Of a DNA stretch of 64,000 nt, positions 1 through 10,434 are shown piece by piece (within the stretch, counting starts at the first letter, position 1; each line of letters starts with the position of its first letter). This DNA is from Schistocerca nitens. Its lineage: Eukaryota > Arthropoda > Insecta > Orthoptera > Acrididae. The position numbers were made by a program, and so were the translations under genes. A model generated the notes under the pieces. The model did not search any database and was not told the origin of the DNA. It was given only the letters and a program-made list of their open reading frames with translations. The stretch covers positions 734,311,450-734,375,449 of the forward strand of contig NC_064615.1 of NCBI RefSeq assembly GCF_023898315.1, read 5' to 3'.

Positions 1-530
1 CTCGAGCAGAGGCATCTGACTTACACAGGCAGAGCTGTTCTGTTTCAGTAGACCAAGCAAGCTTCAAATATTTCCCAAAATCGTAGAAATCTGTGACATT
101 GTTAAGGCTAATACAAATGAAATGTCCTCCATATGTTTTTGTTTGTACCCAGTTTCACTTTTAAAGGAGCAGAAAAAACCCAAAAGGTAATTTGGTGTAT
201 TAGCTTTGGCAACAATATCTTTGAAAATGTGGAATAAAATTCTACAATAATTTAAAATTTTTTCAGAACAGCCCACCACATTTAAATAATTTTGAAAAAT
301 AATATCGTTTCTTGTAACATAAATTAGGGATACTTTCAAGCTACATACATCCATGTGTAATGAAGCTGGTTTCTGCTATACAATTTTTTGAAAATAAGCT
401 GTGCACATTGTATTGACTGAGTATTTTCAACATACCTAATTAAAATATCTAAACATTCATTATTAGTATAGTTATTTATTTAACATATATGTTTTAGCTT
501 TTCAATTTTTATTTTACAAAAAAAAAAAAG

Positions 531-700
531 TTCAAATGGCTCTGAGCACTATGGGATTTAACTGCTGTGGTCATCAGTCCCCTAGAACTTAGAACTACTT
601 AAACCTAACTAACCTAAGGACATCACACACATCCATACCCGAGGCCGGTTTCGAACCTGCGACTGTAGCGCCTAGAACCGCTTGGCCACTTCGCCCGGCT
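531..700 (-). repeat. tRNA-headed SINE, minus orientation
   Basis: Read on the minus strand, this copy has a tRNA-like head with an A-box-like stretch (ggccaagcggttctagg) and a B-box (ggtttcgaacc in reverse), then a conserved tail ending in gagccatttgaa. The same family recurs at 5753, 13375, 21551, 29888, 44630 and 59211. A run of twelve A lies just left of the tail. An imperfect 8-bp flank (attttaca / atgttaca) may be its target-site duplication. Such elements are transcribed by RNA polymerase III and mobilised by a partner LINE. Confidence 0.85.
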
Positions 701-708
701 ATGTTACA

Positions 709-2467
709 TGATACATATTTTTTGTTTTTTTTGTTTACCATTTCGTTTGCTTGCATTTTGCTAATTTAAAATAACAAGTAACTCATTATTATGATACAAA
801 ATCATTAGAATAATGATAACCTGTAAATAAATGCTTAAATATTACGCCATCTACATAAACTCAACGAAATTTTTTCACGTAATATACACGACAGAGAACA
901 CAATACATAACAAAATTCAGCAGGTTTTGAAACCGTTGAGATTGACTCTCTAAGTATCTTGATTTGTATCAAGAATATTTCAGCACATTGGTAAGCCTTG
1001 GCGAACAGAACTGTTTGTGAACTGGTGACTGCACCTTGATTATATTGTTTATCAAGCGGAGATTAATATCATAGTCATTTAACAGAACTATATCTGAAAA
1101 TCTTCTCAGATAGATCTTTCAGTATCAGAAACCACATATAGCTCACGACTGCACGTGTGCCATCAAGCCGTTTGGGACTACCAAATAAATAAATTCCTTG
1201 TCCTCAGGCATGAAGCTCTATAGAGTTCTTTTACATTGACATCTTCATGAATCTCAAAATAATAGTGATTTTTCCCCTTCAGTGGGAAAGATAACATTTT
1301 CAAATACCTTTTGACCTGGTCAGACGTTTGTTTATCAGATTTCAATTCCGTCACCAGGACATTTGGGCCTTCAAAAAGAGCTTCTCAAATTCTCGGTTCA
1401 AACTCACCATTAGTTTCTATTAAAGTTATAAAAAGGCGACTGGCTATTCTGAAAAAAAAAAATACGTGTGGACCATTGTATGTCACTCTGACAGCACATT
1501 TTGTACAGCTTGTTCTCCAAAAATGGTATTTCAGAAACAAGTCTATTGCTTGAAAGCATTCTTAATTTATGTATTAAGAAAAGTTTCCATTTTTCATAAT
1601 TATTTAATGGTGGTGGGATATTTTGTTAAAATTCAAATTATAATAGTAATCGATTAAAGAGTTTTCAATAACATTAATTATATATCAACTTTGACCAGAG
1701 AATTTTTTTTTTTTTTGTGTCATCAGTTCGACGATGTTCCCTTCAAACCTAATACGCCAGATTATCTTACTGGATGTGTATTACTCGTAAAAGTGAAATT
1801 GTGTACAAACCAAAAAATGCGTAATGCATTATTTTGCTCCTTCTAGACACCCGCAGAGTTTCATAAAGATCGTTTAAAGGCACTTGGCAAAGTTCCTTTG
1901 TTGGTTGTAATATTTCGAATTCTGATAGAAGGTAAACATTTTGTCGCGAGTATTTGGGCGGCAGCGGAGGAAAGGCGACAACCTAGAACTCCTGGTCATC
2001 AGATCTTGCGACAATGTCACGAGTTTATTTCAGAACACCTTCGCAGTAACTCGTTGAGTAAAGACATTTGACACTGTTTGAGGTGATTCTTAAGCTGGCT
2101 TCCCGTCTTGGCGCTTTACAAAACTAGTGGGCTACCGAACAGCTCCGGTTTCATAACTCCTGTCATCTGTAACACAAATCGACACTACTCTTTGCACGTG
2201 TTTGCAAAATGAGGACAGTGTATTACGAGTAAATTGAAAGGGCTGAAGGAGCCGTTGTGTTGTACGTAACATGAGAAATTATATCACAGTCGCGGAAAAG
2301 TATCCTGCAAGCAAACGAAACCTACTTTAAAAGATCTACACTCATTCAGCAAGTGTGATTATAAGAATCAGTTCTTTTGAGTCAGCATATATACCACCAT
2401 GAAAAGCTTACATTCATTGTCGATCTCTTACTCTTCACCCTGTTTTACCCGGCGTCGAAAGAACGAA
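709..2467. other. Non-coding, presumably intronic to gene A
   Basis: AT-rich sequence with short open frames only. I found no esterase exon, transposase or repeat family that I recognise. Positions 1-530 are likewise featureless. It probably belongs to an intron of esterase gene A, whose earlier exons lie left of the window. Confidence 0.5.
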
Positions 2468-2752
2468 GTTGCTACTGACGAGTATAGCGGAGATGCTGAG
2501 TGGTAGATAGGCACAACAAAAAGACTCACAGCTTTCGTCCATTACGGCCTTCGTCAACAATAGACGCACATATGCACACGCACACACAGTCACTCAAACG
2601 TTGTCTTTGTGTGAGTGCGTGTCCATGTGCTTATGTGTGTCTATTGTTGAGGAAGGCCTTATAGCCAAAAGCTATTAATTGTGAGTTTTTTTGTTGTGCC
2701 TACCTGCGACTCAGAATTTCTGCTGTATGGTGAGTAGCAACTTTCCTTCTCA
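2468..2752. repeat. Snapback (inverted-repeat) element
   Basis: The left arm starts gttgctact and runs through aggcacaacaaaaagactca and gccttcgtcaacaatagac. The right arm is its imperfect reverse complement: gtctattgttgaggaaggc, then tttttgttgtgcctacc, ending gtagcaac. The arms meet at a purine/pyrimidine CA/TG-rich centre near 2600. The whole sequence could fold into one long hairpin. It has no coding capacity. A tail similar to that of a retroposon may follow to about 2785; no clear target-site duplication was found. Confidence 0.7.
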
Positions 2753-2999
2753 TAATATTGTTACATTCCATCCTGGATTTCCGGTTGTATGAACATTTAA
2801 CAAAGCGTTTTCTGCTGTTGAGTAATCACCAAAATTCGTTACTTTAGTATTACCTCCTTGAAGAACTGATTCCAAATTCGTATCTCATTCATGTCTTTGT
2901 CCTTTAGATCGTTCAACGAACTTTAAGGCAACTAAGATTGTATTCATATGTATTCTGTGCAGTTTGCAATTTTTTACAACCTTTAATTACGTTTTGCAG

Positions 3000-3132
3000 T
3001 TCGACTCGCACCTCTGCTTCGTGGAGGGACTGGACGCCGCCGTCAGGAGCATGTCCCGCTTTTCCTCGCAGCCTGTCTACTACTACCAGTTTTCGTTCGT
3101 CGGTCCCCTCAGCGCATATCCTGGTGGCCCAG
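3000..3132 (+). CDS. Carboxylesterase gene A, third-from-last exon (partial gene)
   Basis: This exon encodes 44 residues of a type-B carboxylesterase (COE, alpha/beta-hydrolase fold). It includes the stretch FSSQPVYYYQFSFVGP, matching the family block of the form pVY.Y.F.y.G that precedes the catalytic histidine. It opens after a polypyrimidine tract and gttttgcag, starts in phase 0 (TTC) and ends at CCAG|GTACGA in phase 1. That phase fits the next exon at 14123 exactly. Earlier exons with the nucleophile Ser and the acidic residue are outside the window. Insect members hydrolyse esters such as juvenile hormone, pheromones or xenobiotics; the substrate cannot be told from this fragment. High confidence for family and splice sites, none for substrate. 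Confidence 0.9.
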
Positions 3133-3208
3133 GTACGAGAAATAATCAATATAACAGCATACTCAGTAACTCTCCATCTATCTTTACCCGCTCATTGACA
3201 ATAATGTA

Positions 3209-5216
3209 CAGGGTCACAATTATTGAACTATATGAAACAAACTTAAATTGGTTACAAACTATGGCATGTACACACTCTAATCAACATGTATATGTCACAA
3301 CAGATATTCGGATTTAGGTTATGACACGTTCGATATGCCTGCCATCAATGGCGATCATGTGATGCTGACAATGACCTCCTGAATGGGTGTTTTCAGCTCA
3401 GCAGTGATTTTGGGGTTATTGTTGTACACCTTGTCTTTAACAAAAAGGAGTCTCATGTGTTTAGATCCGGCTAAATGGCGGCCAATGGTGGCCCATGCCA
3501 GGGGCCTCTTGGTTCCGCAGAGACAGTCGGTTAACCCCAAAGTACTCCTCCAGGACATCACTCTCCTGCTTCGATAGGGTCGAGATCCGTCTTGCATGAA
3601 CCACATCTTGTCGAAAACAGGGGCACTTTGGATAATGGAAATGAAATCATCTTCCAAAACCATCCTGTACCGTTCGGTAGTCACAGAGTCATCTAGGAAT
3701 ATTGCACCGATTATTCCGTGACTGGATACTACTCACCACACAGTCACCCGTTAAGAGAGAAGAGATCTCTCGATCGCGGAATGCGAATTCTCAGTCCCCC
3801 AAATGCACCGTTGTTGCTTCTTGACGAACCCATCCAAATGAAAGTGGGCTTCCTCGCTAAACCAAACCATACAGCGCATTCTATTTCCCATCGTACCCCG
3901 CAGCCAACCATGCAATTCGAACTTCCTAACGCAAACCGTTCAGAAGATATGACGGTTATATTTCTTATACACACATCAAAAAAGGTTTGGCATCACCTCG
4001 GTTCCGAGAGTTCCGTAACCTGTACAAAAATTGGAATAGAGATCAGTATAAATATCAATTCTGCCCTTTTTATTGCTCATGAAAACCACAAATTGCATGT
4101 TGTACCATCATACAGCGGGACCTTCAGAGGTGGTGGTCTAGACTGTTGTACACACCGGTACCTCTTATACCCAATAGTACGCCCTCTTGCACTGATGCAT
4201 GCCTTTATTCATCGTGGCGTACTACCCACAACTTCATCATGGCACCGTTGGTCCAGATCGCCCCACTCCTCAAGGGCGATTTGGCGTATATCCCTCAGAG
4301 TGGTAGTTGGGTCACGTCGTCCATAAACAGCCCTTTTCAATGTATCCCAGGAATGTGTGATACGGTTCATGTTTGGAGAACATGCTGGCCACTCTAGTCG
4401 GGCGATGTCATTTTCCTGAAGGAAGTCTTTCATAAGATGTGCACGATGGGGGCGCGAATTGTCATCCATGAAGACGAATGTCTCGCCAATAAGCCATCGA
4501 CAGACAGCGTGACGCCAATCCTGAGCTATCCATTCGGCATGTTGTCGGGCCCAACTTTACCGCGCTGCATGGTGTCGTGGTTGCAAAGATGGACCTTGCC
4601 ATGGACGTCAGGAGTGAAGTTGCACATCATGCAGCCTATTGCGCACAGTATGAGTCGTAATACGACGTCCTGTAGCTGCACGTAAAGCATTATTCAACAT
4701 GGTGGCGTTGCTGTCAGGGTTCCTCCGAGCCATAACCCGTAGATAGCGGTCACCCACTGAAGTAGGAGCCCTTGGGCGGACTGAGCGAGGCATGTCATCG
4801 ACAGCTCCTGTCTCTCTGTATCTCCTCCATGTCCGAGCAACATTGCTTTGGTTCACTCCGAGACGTCTGGACACTTCCCTTGTTGAGAGCCCTTCCTGGC
4901 ACAATGTAAAAATGCGGACGCGATCGAACCGCGGTACGGACCGTCTAGGTATGGTTGAACTGCCGACAACAGGAGCTGTGTACTTCCTGCATGGTGAAAT
5001 GACTGGAATTGATCGGCTGTCGGACCCCCTCCGTCTAATAGGCGCTGCTCATGCGTGGCTGATTACATCTTTGGGCAGGTTAGTGACATCTCTGAACAGT
5101 CAAAGGGACTGTGTCTGTGATACAGTATCCACAGTCAACATCTATTTTCAGGAGTTCTGGGAACTGGGGTGATGCAAAACTTTTTTGACGTGTGTAGTTC
5201 AATAATTGTCACCCAT
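3209..5216 (-). mobile_element. Decayed mariner-type element, interrupted by a Tc1 element
   Basis: The ends form an inverted repeat: gggtcacaattattgaacta at 3211-3230 against tagttcaataattgtcaccc at 5195-5214, each flanked by a TA (3207-3208 and 5217-5218). On the minus strand, 3355-3684 encodes transposase-like sequence with MWFMQDGSRPYRSRRVM (second catalytic Asp in QDG) and DKVYNNNPKITAELK. Positions 3744-3974 keep a degraded IWMG...FGG stretch that corresponds to the first-Asp region. The N-terminal half is absent, because only about 20 bp remain to the right of the nested Tc1 copy. The element sits in the intron after the esterase exon ending at 3132. It is clearly inactive. Confidence 0.7.
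3970..5194 (-). mobile_element. Tc1-like transposon, internally deleted
   Basis: Terminal inverted repeats cacacatcaaaaaaggttt (from 3970) and aaaacttttttgacgtgtg (to 5194) are flanked by TA (3968-3969 and 5195-5196). On the minus strand, 4608-4904 encodes the helix-turn-helix N-terminus (STREVSRRLGVNQSNVARTW). Positions 4209-4469 encode DDNSRPHRAHL (second catalytic Asp) and the third-residue region, which reads SPNMNRITHSWDTL instead of the usual SPD.NPIEH.WD, so the catalytic Glu is lost. The middle of the transposase, with the first Asp, is missing; the junction lies near 4484-4515. The element is non-autonomous and nested in the decayed mariner-type copy. Confidence 0.85.
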
Positions 5217-5740
5217 TACATAATATTTTAACTTAGTTTGTCACGTAAATGAATTCTTTGCTTGCTATATAGTTATATGGTACTCCTAAAACCTTAGATA
5301 AGTACGAGTAGTAACACGAAGCTACAGAGATAGAAGACCCAAAATATTTTTATTGACCTTGAAAGTAATCTCCACTCATTAGTTAATTAGTGTGGTAGAA
5401 TTAGGTACAAATCTTACACGTATTCTAACATTTGTGAGTTGTAACGCTTATACTGTCTTTGCTTAAACCCAGCTTCTCCGATTTCAGTATCAACTTCAAT
5501 CGCCGACTTTGTGACATAAACTTCAGTACAATTGCGTTGTTATTTGTTGGTATGCTTGTAGCGATCGATTCATGCATGACGTATCATCAAAATTTACTTT
5601 CATCCCAGAACCCTTCTAAGCAGTGTGAACACGATTTCCACTCTTCTTTTGTGTCCCGTACAGGTGAATTAATGTCACACCAGTTTCTGCAGCAGTTTTA
5701 TCTACAGCTATGTGTTGCTGCATTGCGTCGTATCAACGTG
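5217..5740. other. Non-coding intron sequence of gene A
   Basis: No family I recognise. A 111-codon plus-strand open frame at 5459-5794 runs into the SINE and shows no protein signature. Positions 5969-6435 are also unassigned. Confidence 0.4.
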
Positions 5741-5752
5741 CCCGTAGACTCA

Positions 5753-5956
5753 AATTCAAATGGTTCAAATGGCTCTGAGCACTATGCGACTTAACTTCTG
5801 AGGTCATCAGTCGCCTAGAACTTAGAACTAATTAAACCTAACTAACCTAAGGACATCACACACATCCACGCCCGAGGCATGATTCGAACCTGCGACCGTA
5901 GCGGTCGCTCGATTCCAGACTGTAGCGCCCAGAACCGCACGGCCACTCCGGCCGGC
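5753..5956 (-). repeat. tRNA-headed SINE with 12-bp target-site duplication
   Basis: A full-length copy of the SINE family seen at 531. The tail side shows ttcaaatggttcaaatggct and the head ends in ggccactccggccggc. It is flanked by a perfect 12-bp direct repeat, cccgtagactca, at 5741-5752 and 5957-5968. This fixes both ends and shows LINE-type retroposition. Confidence 0.93.
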
Positions 5957-6446
5957 CCCGTAGACTCACTACTTATCACTTGCAGTGGTAGACAAACATA
6001 TCTTCTCTTCGATATATGTGGTATCCGTTCATTCGGACATGTCTGAAAGAACTGACACTATGTATATAATTAAAGCGAGACGGGCCAATGATTCCTTATT
6101 TGCAGATGCTCACCAGGCTCGAGCTCCTTAAAGGAATCGGTGAAACGCCATGAGTAATGAGGATAATGGGCAATGGGCACTATGTAATTATAGTGTAGAT
6201 AAGTTGATAATTCGGGTCTCGTGGGAAGCTTGCTAGGACAGTTCGTGGAGCTACGATGACCACTGCGTCTGAATGGCTTAATGATGAGAGCCGCCTGCAG
6301 CCACTGTTTGGAATTCCTTTGGGTCTTAAACGTTTCTTCGGCTTATGGTAACCGACGCCATGTGGCACATCCACTCATAGTTCTTGGCGCACCTATGCTT
6401 ATTTAGCGCTTGCTGGCGTTAGGATACAGCTTCGTCTACTAAAAGT

Positions 6447-6682
6447 CCGCACCCGGTAGCTGAGTGGTCAGTGCGACAGAATATCAATCCTAAGGGCATG
6501 GGTTCGATTCCCGGCTGGGTTGGAGATTTTCTCTGTTCAGGAACTGGGAGTTGTGTTGTCCTCATCATCATCATTTCATCCCCATCGACACGAAAGTCGC
6601 CGAAGTGGCGTCAAATCGAAAGACTTGCACCCGGCAAACGGTCTGCCCTACGAGAGGCCCTAGTCACACGACATCTATCTAT
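6447..6682 (+). repeat. Second tRNA-derived SINE family
   Basis: The head reads acccggtagctgagtggtc (A-box-like) with ggttcgattcccgg as the B-box, followed by a conserved body containing tcatcatcatcatttcatcc and gtcgccgaagtggcgtc. It ends in a short (atct)n tract. Flanks ctactaaaagt (6436-6446) and ctattaaaagt (6683-6693) are an 11-bp target-site duplication with one mismatch. It differs from the family at 531 and 5753. Confidence 0.85.
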
Positions 6683-7254
6683 CTATTAAAAGTTTCAGAA
6701 TACTTTATGTGTTGTGTTTATAGTAACACCTTATATCTGCCCATGAAACTAAAATTTTATGGTTAACCTTACTCAACAGTAAGTAGCTTAGCTAGGCGAC
6801 ATAGCTACTGGAAAATAGTGAAGAATACTTGTTACGAAACCAATGATTTGCTGTAACCCAATAGTTTTCTCCCAAGGTAAGTGACATGGATTCCAAACAC
6901 GTTATGTACTCGAAACTCAACTTACGATCGACCTTTCTAGTTATGTAAATAGAAAGAATCACTGTTCCAAGGTAACTGCCTTATGTCCATGTCCATCGCT
7001 TTAATGATCGACCTAAAGATCACTGATTGAATACACATGATGGAAGAAATTTTCATTAGTATAATTTGGCGAGCCCACGATCTTGTCGCTGTAGCAACAC
7101 AGTTTCTCATCAGATCACTGAAGTCAGGCGCTCTCGGGCTTGGCTGACACATCTTGGTCTGCCCAACACTGTTGGCAAGCGGGATCCTTTCAGGCCTTAT
7201 GAGGCCAATTCCGATGTGCTTGATAACCTAAAATAAGTAATGTTTCTGGTCACG

Positions 7255-7395
7255 AAAAGTGACAGAGGGCCAGGAGAGCGGTGTGCTGACCAAATGCATC
7301 TCCATGTCCACATCGAGTGACGCATATCGGCTGAGGACGGGTCAGTCGGCACCTGTGGGCTTTCTGAGGCCTACCACTACCACTGTAGTCCATAA
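7255..7395 (+). repeat. SINE-like orthopteran repeat fragment
   Basis: This segment contains gccaggagagcggtgtgctg, catctccatgtccacatc and cggctgaggacgggtcagtc, which I recognise as a dispersed orthopteran repeat. The block ctgaggcctgttcgcacgga near 9250-9270 looks like the end of a related repeat. No internal coding. The boundaries are approximate and no target-site duplication was resolved. Confidence 0.4.
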
Positions 7396-7639
7396 ATCAT
7401 ATTTTTGAAGCACAACAGCGCTTTGCCTGCCTGACTACCAAAATGAATTTGGGGATATCAGGATTTGGGATCTGGATTTTCCTCTGGTAAACTGAAGTTC
7501 ACTTTTTCCAAAACTTGTTAGACAGATCTGGAATATAGAGACATCGATAGTTAGATGGTGAAAGGCCAGTAATGACGGCTGTACTGATCCTCAAAATATG
7601 GAAAATCTACTGCTCAGTGTCGTTTAGGATGTCTGTAGT

Positions 7640-9064
7640 CTTTGAATGTTTGACATAATGCCCCAGCAGGTGCACAGTTACGGCACCAGTCATCTGTAGA
7701 GATGGGCTGGGACTGTGATTCGAGTTTTTTGTTCGTCTCATCGATGTCTTGTAGCTCCTGTGTAATCTTGGTGACTACTGTATGTCCTGTCTGGGTGGCT
7801 GCATCATGGACTTCCTGCTCTTCCTTGGGGCATTCCGTTTGGCTCGCCTCTTACGTGATATCCGGCGTCTCAGGAGCGGCAGCGACAGAGACAGACTGCT
7901 TTGTGGGGTTGCCTCAACGTGTGTTGGCCTGTTCTCGGCTGGAGCGGTTTGCACCATGCGCAGCTGCTTTCTCAGCATTGATGCCCAGTGTGGCAGCTTC
8001 TTCCTCGGTGGTGGTGTGGCGGTCAACGCGGCCTCTGCCATCGTTGCGCCAGCTAACAACATTATCTTCACTGCGGTCGGTGCTGAAGTGCACCACATTG
8101 GGCATCCCCCACTCCCACTCTCACTGGGTGGTGAAGGGGGCGGGGGACCCATGGAGGGGGGGGGGGAGGCATTCGCGACGCGCTAGTACCCACGTGTGTC
8201 TTCTTTCCATTCGGTGCAGCCGTTTGTTTTGAGGCGTCTTTTGGCGCCTTTCTATACCCTGACGGCCCTACCTCTTCTCATCTGCGGCCCTCGTGTGCCC
8301 TAAGAAGGCCGGGCAGCCGCGCCAGTCTCCGACATGCGACCCACCGCAGCGGAGGCGTGTCGGATTCTCTTTTTTTCTCCTCTCACGGGTGCGGCTGTCA
8401 TTCCGCGCGGCGACTTGACGCACCCAGGAGCGTTGCGGCTGTGTTTAACTACGTGCTCCATTATCTGGCTTTTAAAGCACTGGGGCTTGTTATCCAGATA
8501 GGGAGGGAAAGCTTCCACTTTCATTGGGAAGCCAAGGAACTTTGGTAGCTGGAATATGTCGCCACTCTCCGCTGCTGCTTGCATGGAAACTATGAACAGT
8601 GGCTGTTCCTTCCTATTCGTCTGGTTGTGGAATTAGACTGCCACGTCCTGGTAACTTGTACATCGCAGCCCTTCTCGGACTGCTGCTTCATCACAGATCC
8701 AAGGGAGCCCACGGACGAGAACCTTTGTTGTCTTCTCGCTCTGTTTTGGCAGCGCCTTCTTCTGCTCTGAAATTTGAACGATGAGATCGGCCAAAGTGCT
8801 CTTTACGGCACTACGGTCGTCCATGTTCGCTACTTGCGGAACGATCTTGGCGTCAGAGTCAAAGGATACAATGCCAACTTCTACTTTGCACCAGGCTACG
8901 ATCTAATCGTGTATTTCTGTCCACCCTCTAGCTCTGCAACTGATGTAAAGTGCAGAGACAGTTGTACGATTTTCTTCAGTCCTCCGAGCTGAAACTTCGA
9001 TGAGTTCTACGACCGATGGCCCCTTCACGGTCGTAACTTTCTTCTTGTAGCCTATTATTCCCAT
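7640..9064 (-). pseudogene. Jockey-type LINE ORF1 (Gag-like), degenerate
   Basis: Read leftward from an ATG at 9062-9064, the frame begins MGIIGYKKKVTTVKGPSVVE and passes an in-frame TAG. It continues with TKVLVRGLPWICDEAAVREG (8633-8824) and then GFPMKVEAF...PQCF...HVVKHSRNAPGCVKS (8300-8584). The last two match the PRE_C2HC region and the following zinc knuckles of jockey-clade ORF1 proteins, with several knuckle Cys/His replaced. A basic, proline-rich tail follows (7700-8290). GC content is raised here, so long open frames appear on the opposite strand as shadows. No adjacent ORF2 was recognised. It is broken by stops and frameshifts. Confidence 0.65.
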
Positions 9065-9501
9065 GCTGTGGTGCGAAAATCACTTAAAATTTGTTTTCTG
9101 TCGTTATAATGACACACGAAAATTGCTGTAGTTTTAGCCACAGCACAGGCACGTCGTCATAGCTCTTACGCAGCCTCAGTAGCGTAGCGCACAACATCGG
9201 CAAAGTACACGGCACGCTCGCTCGGGCCGCTCTGGATGATACCAGTCTCTGAGGCCTGTTCGCACGGAGTTTATAATTTGGCCAGCAGAGGAACGAGATG
9301 GCATCGTTTCCGACCCTAATTTAGTCCAATACCATAATGGATTCTTCAAAAAGGATATGGCTCTTAAGCATATTGGTCTAAACCCCAAATCACCTCGTTA
9401 TGACATGTTGTTTGATGGTTTAACAGACAGTAGGCTCCAACACACTTGTTTATACCCAACATGGTGAGGCGCAAGTCATGTGGCATCATCTGTTCCATCA
9501 C

Positions 9502-9545
9502 TTCCAGTCCACACTGCGACACATTCCAGTCCACACTGCGACACA
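9502..9545. repeat. Perfect 22-bp tandem duplication
   Basis: The unit ttccagtccacactgcgaca plus ca occurs twice without mismatch (9502-9523, 9524-9545). It lies inside a 118-codon minus-strand open frame (9364-9720) of no recognised family. Perfect identity suggests a recent slippage or duplication event. Confidence 0.8.
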
Positions 9546-9948
9546 TCAATGTAATTACCACGTCACGTTGACCCAGGCTACAGTCCTGGCACTCGACAGC
9601 CAGATAAGAAGAACTGAACATCAGACCACCTGGAATGAAGCATGATGATGAGGGTGCCATAACGTTATCCACTATCAATCGTTTTGGGGCAATTACTTGA
9701 AATAGCACAGCTACCCACATTTCGACTTATGCTGAAAAATTCTTCACAAATAAAGCATACATATCAACGGTCTAAGGAGAGTCAGCAACGTACATAAACA
9801 TAATCTACTTAATAGATTCTTTAATACTGAAAAATTCACATATAAAAATCACTTTTATGTAATGAACTAGGAACATTATATAGTAGTAGTGTATTTTCTG
9901 GTATCGAAAGATTCACCAAAAGTTTTTCTTTTGTAACGATAAATAAAT

Positions 9949-10434
9949 TGTGGTGTCACCGCCAGACACCACACTTGCTAGGTGGTAGCCTTTAAATCGG
10001 CCGCGGTCCGGTAGTATACGTCGGACCCGCGTGTCGCCACTGTCAGTGATTGCAGACCGAGCGCCGCCACACGGCAGGTCTAGAGAGACGTCCTAGCACT
10101 CGCCCCAGTTGTACAGCAGACTTTGCCAGAGATGGATCACTGACAAATACGCTCTCATTTGCCGAGACGATAGTTAGCATAGCCTTCAGCTACGTCATTT
10201 GCTACGACCTAGCAAGGCGCCATTACCAGTTTATATTGAGATTGTAATTAATGTATCATCAAGAGCGATGTTCTCCAATTACGGATTAAAGTTAAGTATT
10301 CAAGCAACTACGTTCTTTTCTTACTAGACTCAACTACTTTACCTTGTTCCAGACCTCACGTCAGTCTGCGTGAGCTTAAACGCGTGCATTTCGGCCTCTA
10401 GCAACACGGTGTTGGCTCTTATGCCAACACATCA
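9949..10434 (+). mobile_element. Solo LTR (486 bp) with 5-bp target-site duplication
   Basis: It starts TGTGGTGTCACC and ends ...CCAACACATCA, with taaat on both sides (9944-9948 and 10435-10439). This is the TG...CA plus 5-bp duplication structure of an LTR left by recombination between the two LTRs of a retrotransposon. The first 25 bp contain a perfect 8-bp inverted repeat (gtggtgtc at 9950, gacaccac at 9965). No internal retroelement domain lies on either side. The orientation is assumed. Confidence 0.8.

Noticed and set aside
3718-4326. 202-codon plus-strand open frame
   Set aside because: It runs antisense through the ends of two transposase remnants and across a terminal inverted repeat junction; no domain of its own.
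7702-8232. 176-codon plus-strand open frame, Ser/Cys/Val rich
   Set aside because: It is the opposite strand of the degenerate LINE ORF1 (zinc-knuckle side on the minus strand); GC-rich antisense makes it open by chance.
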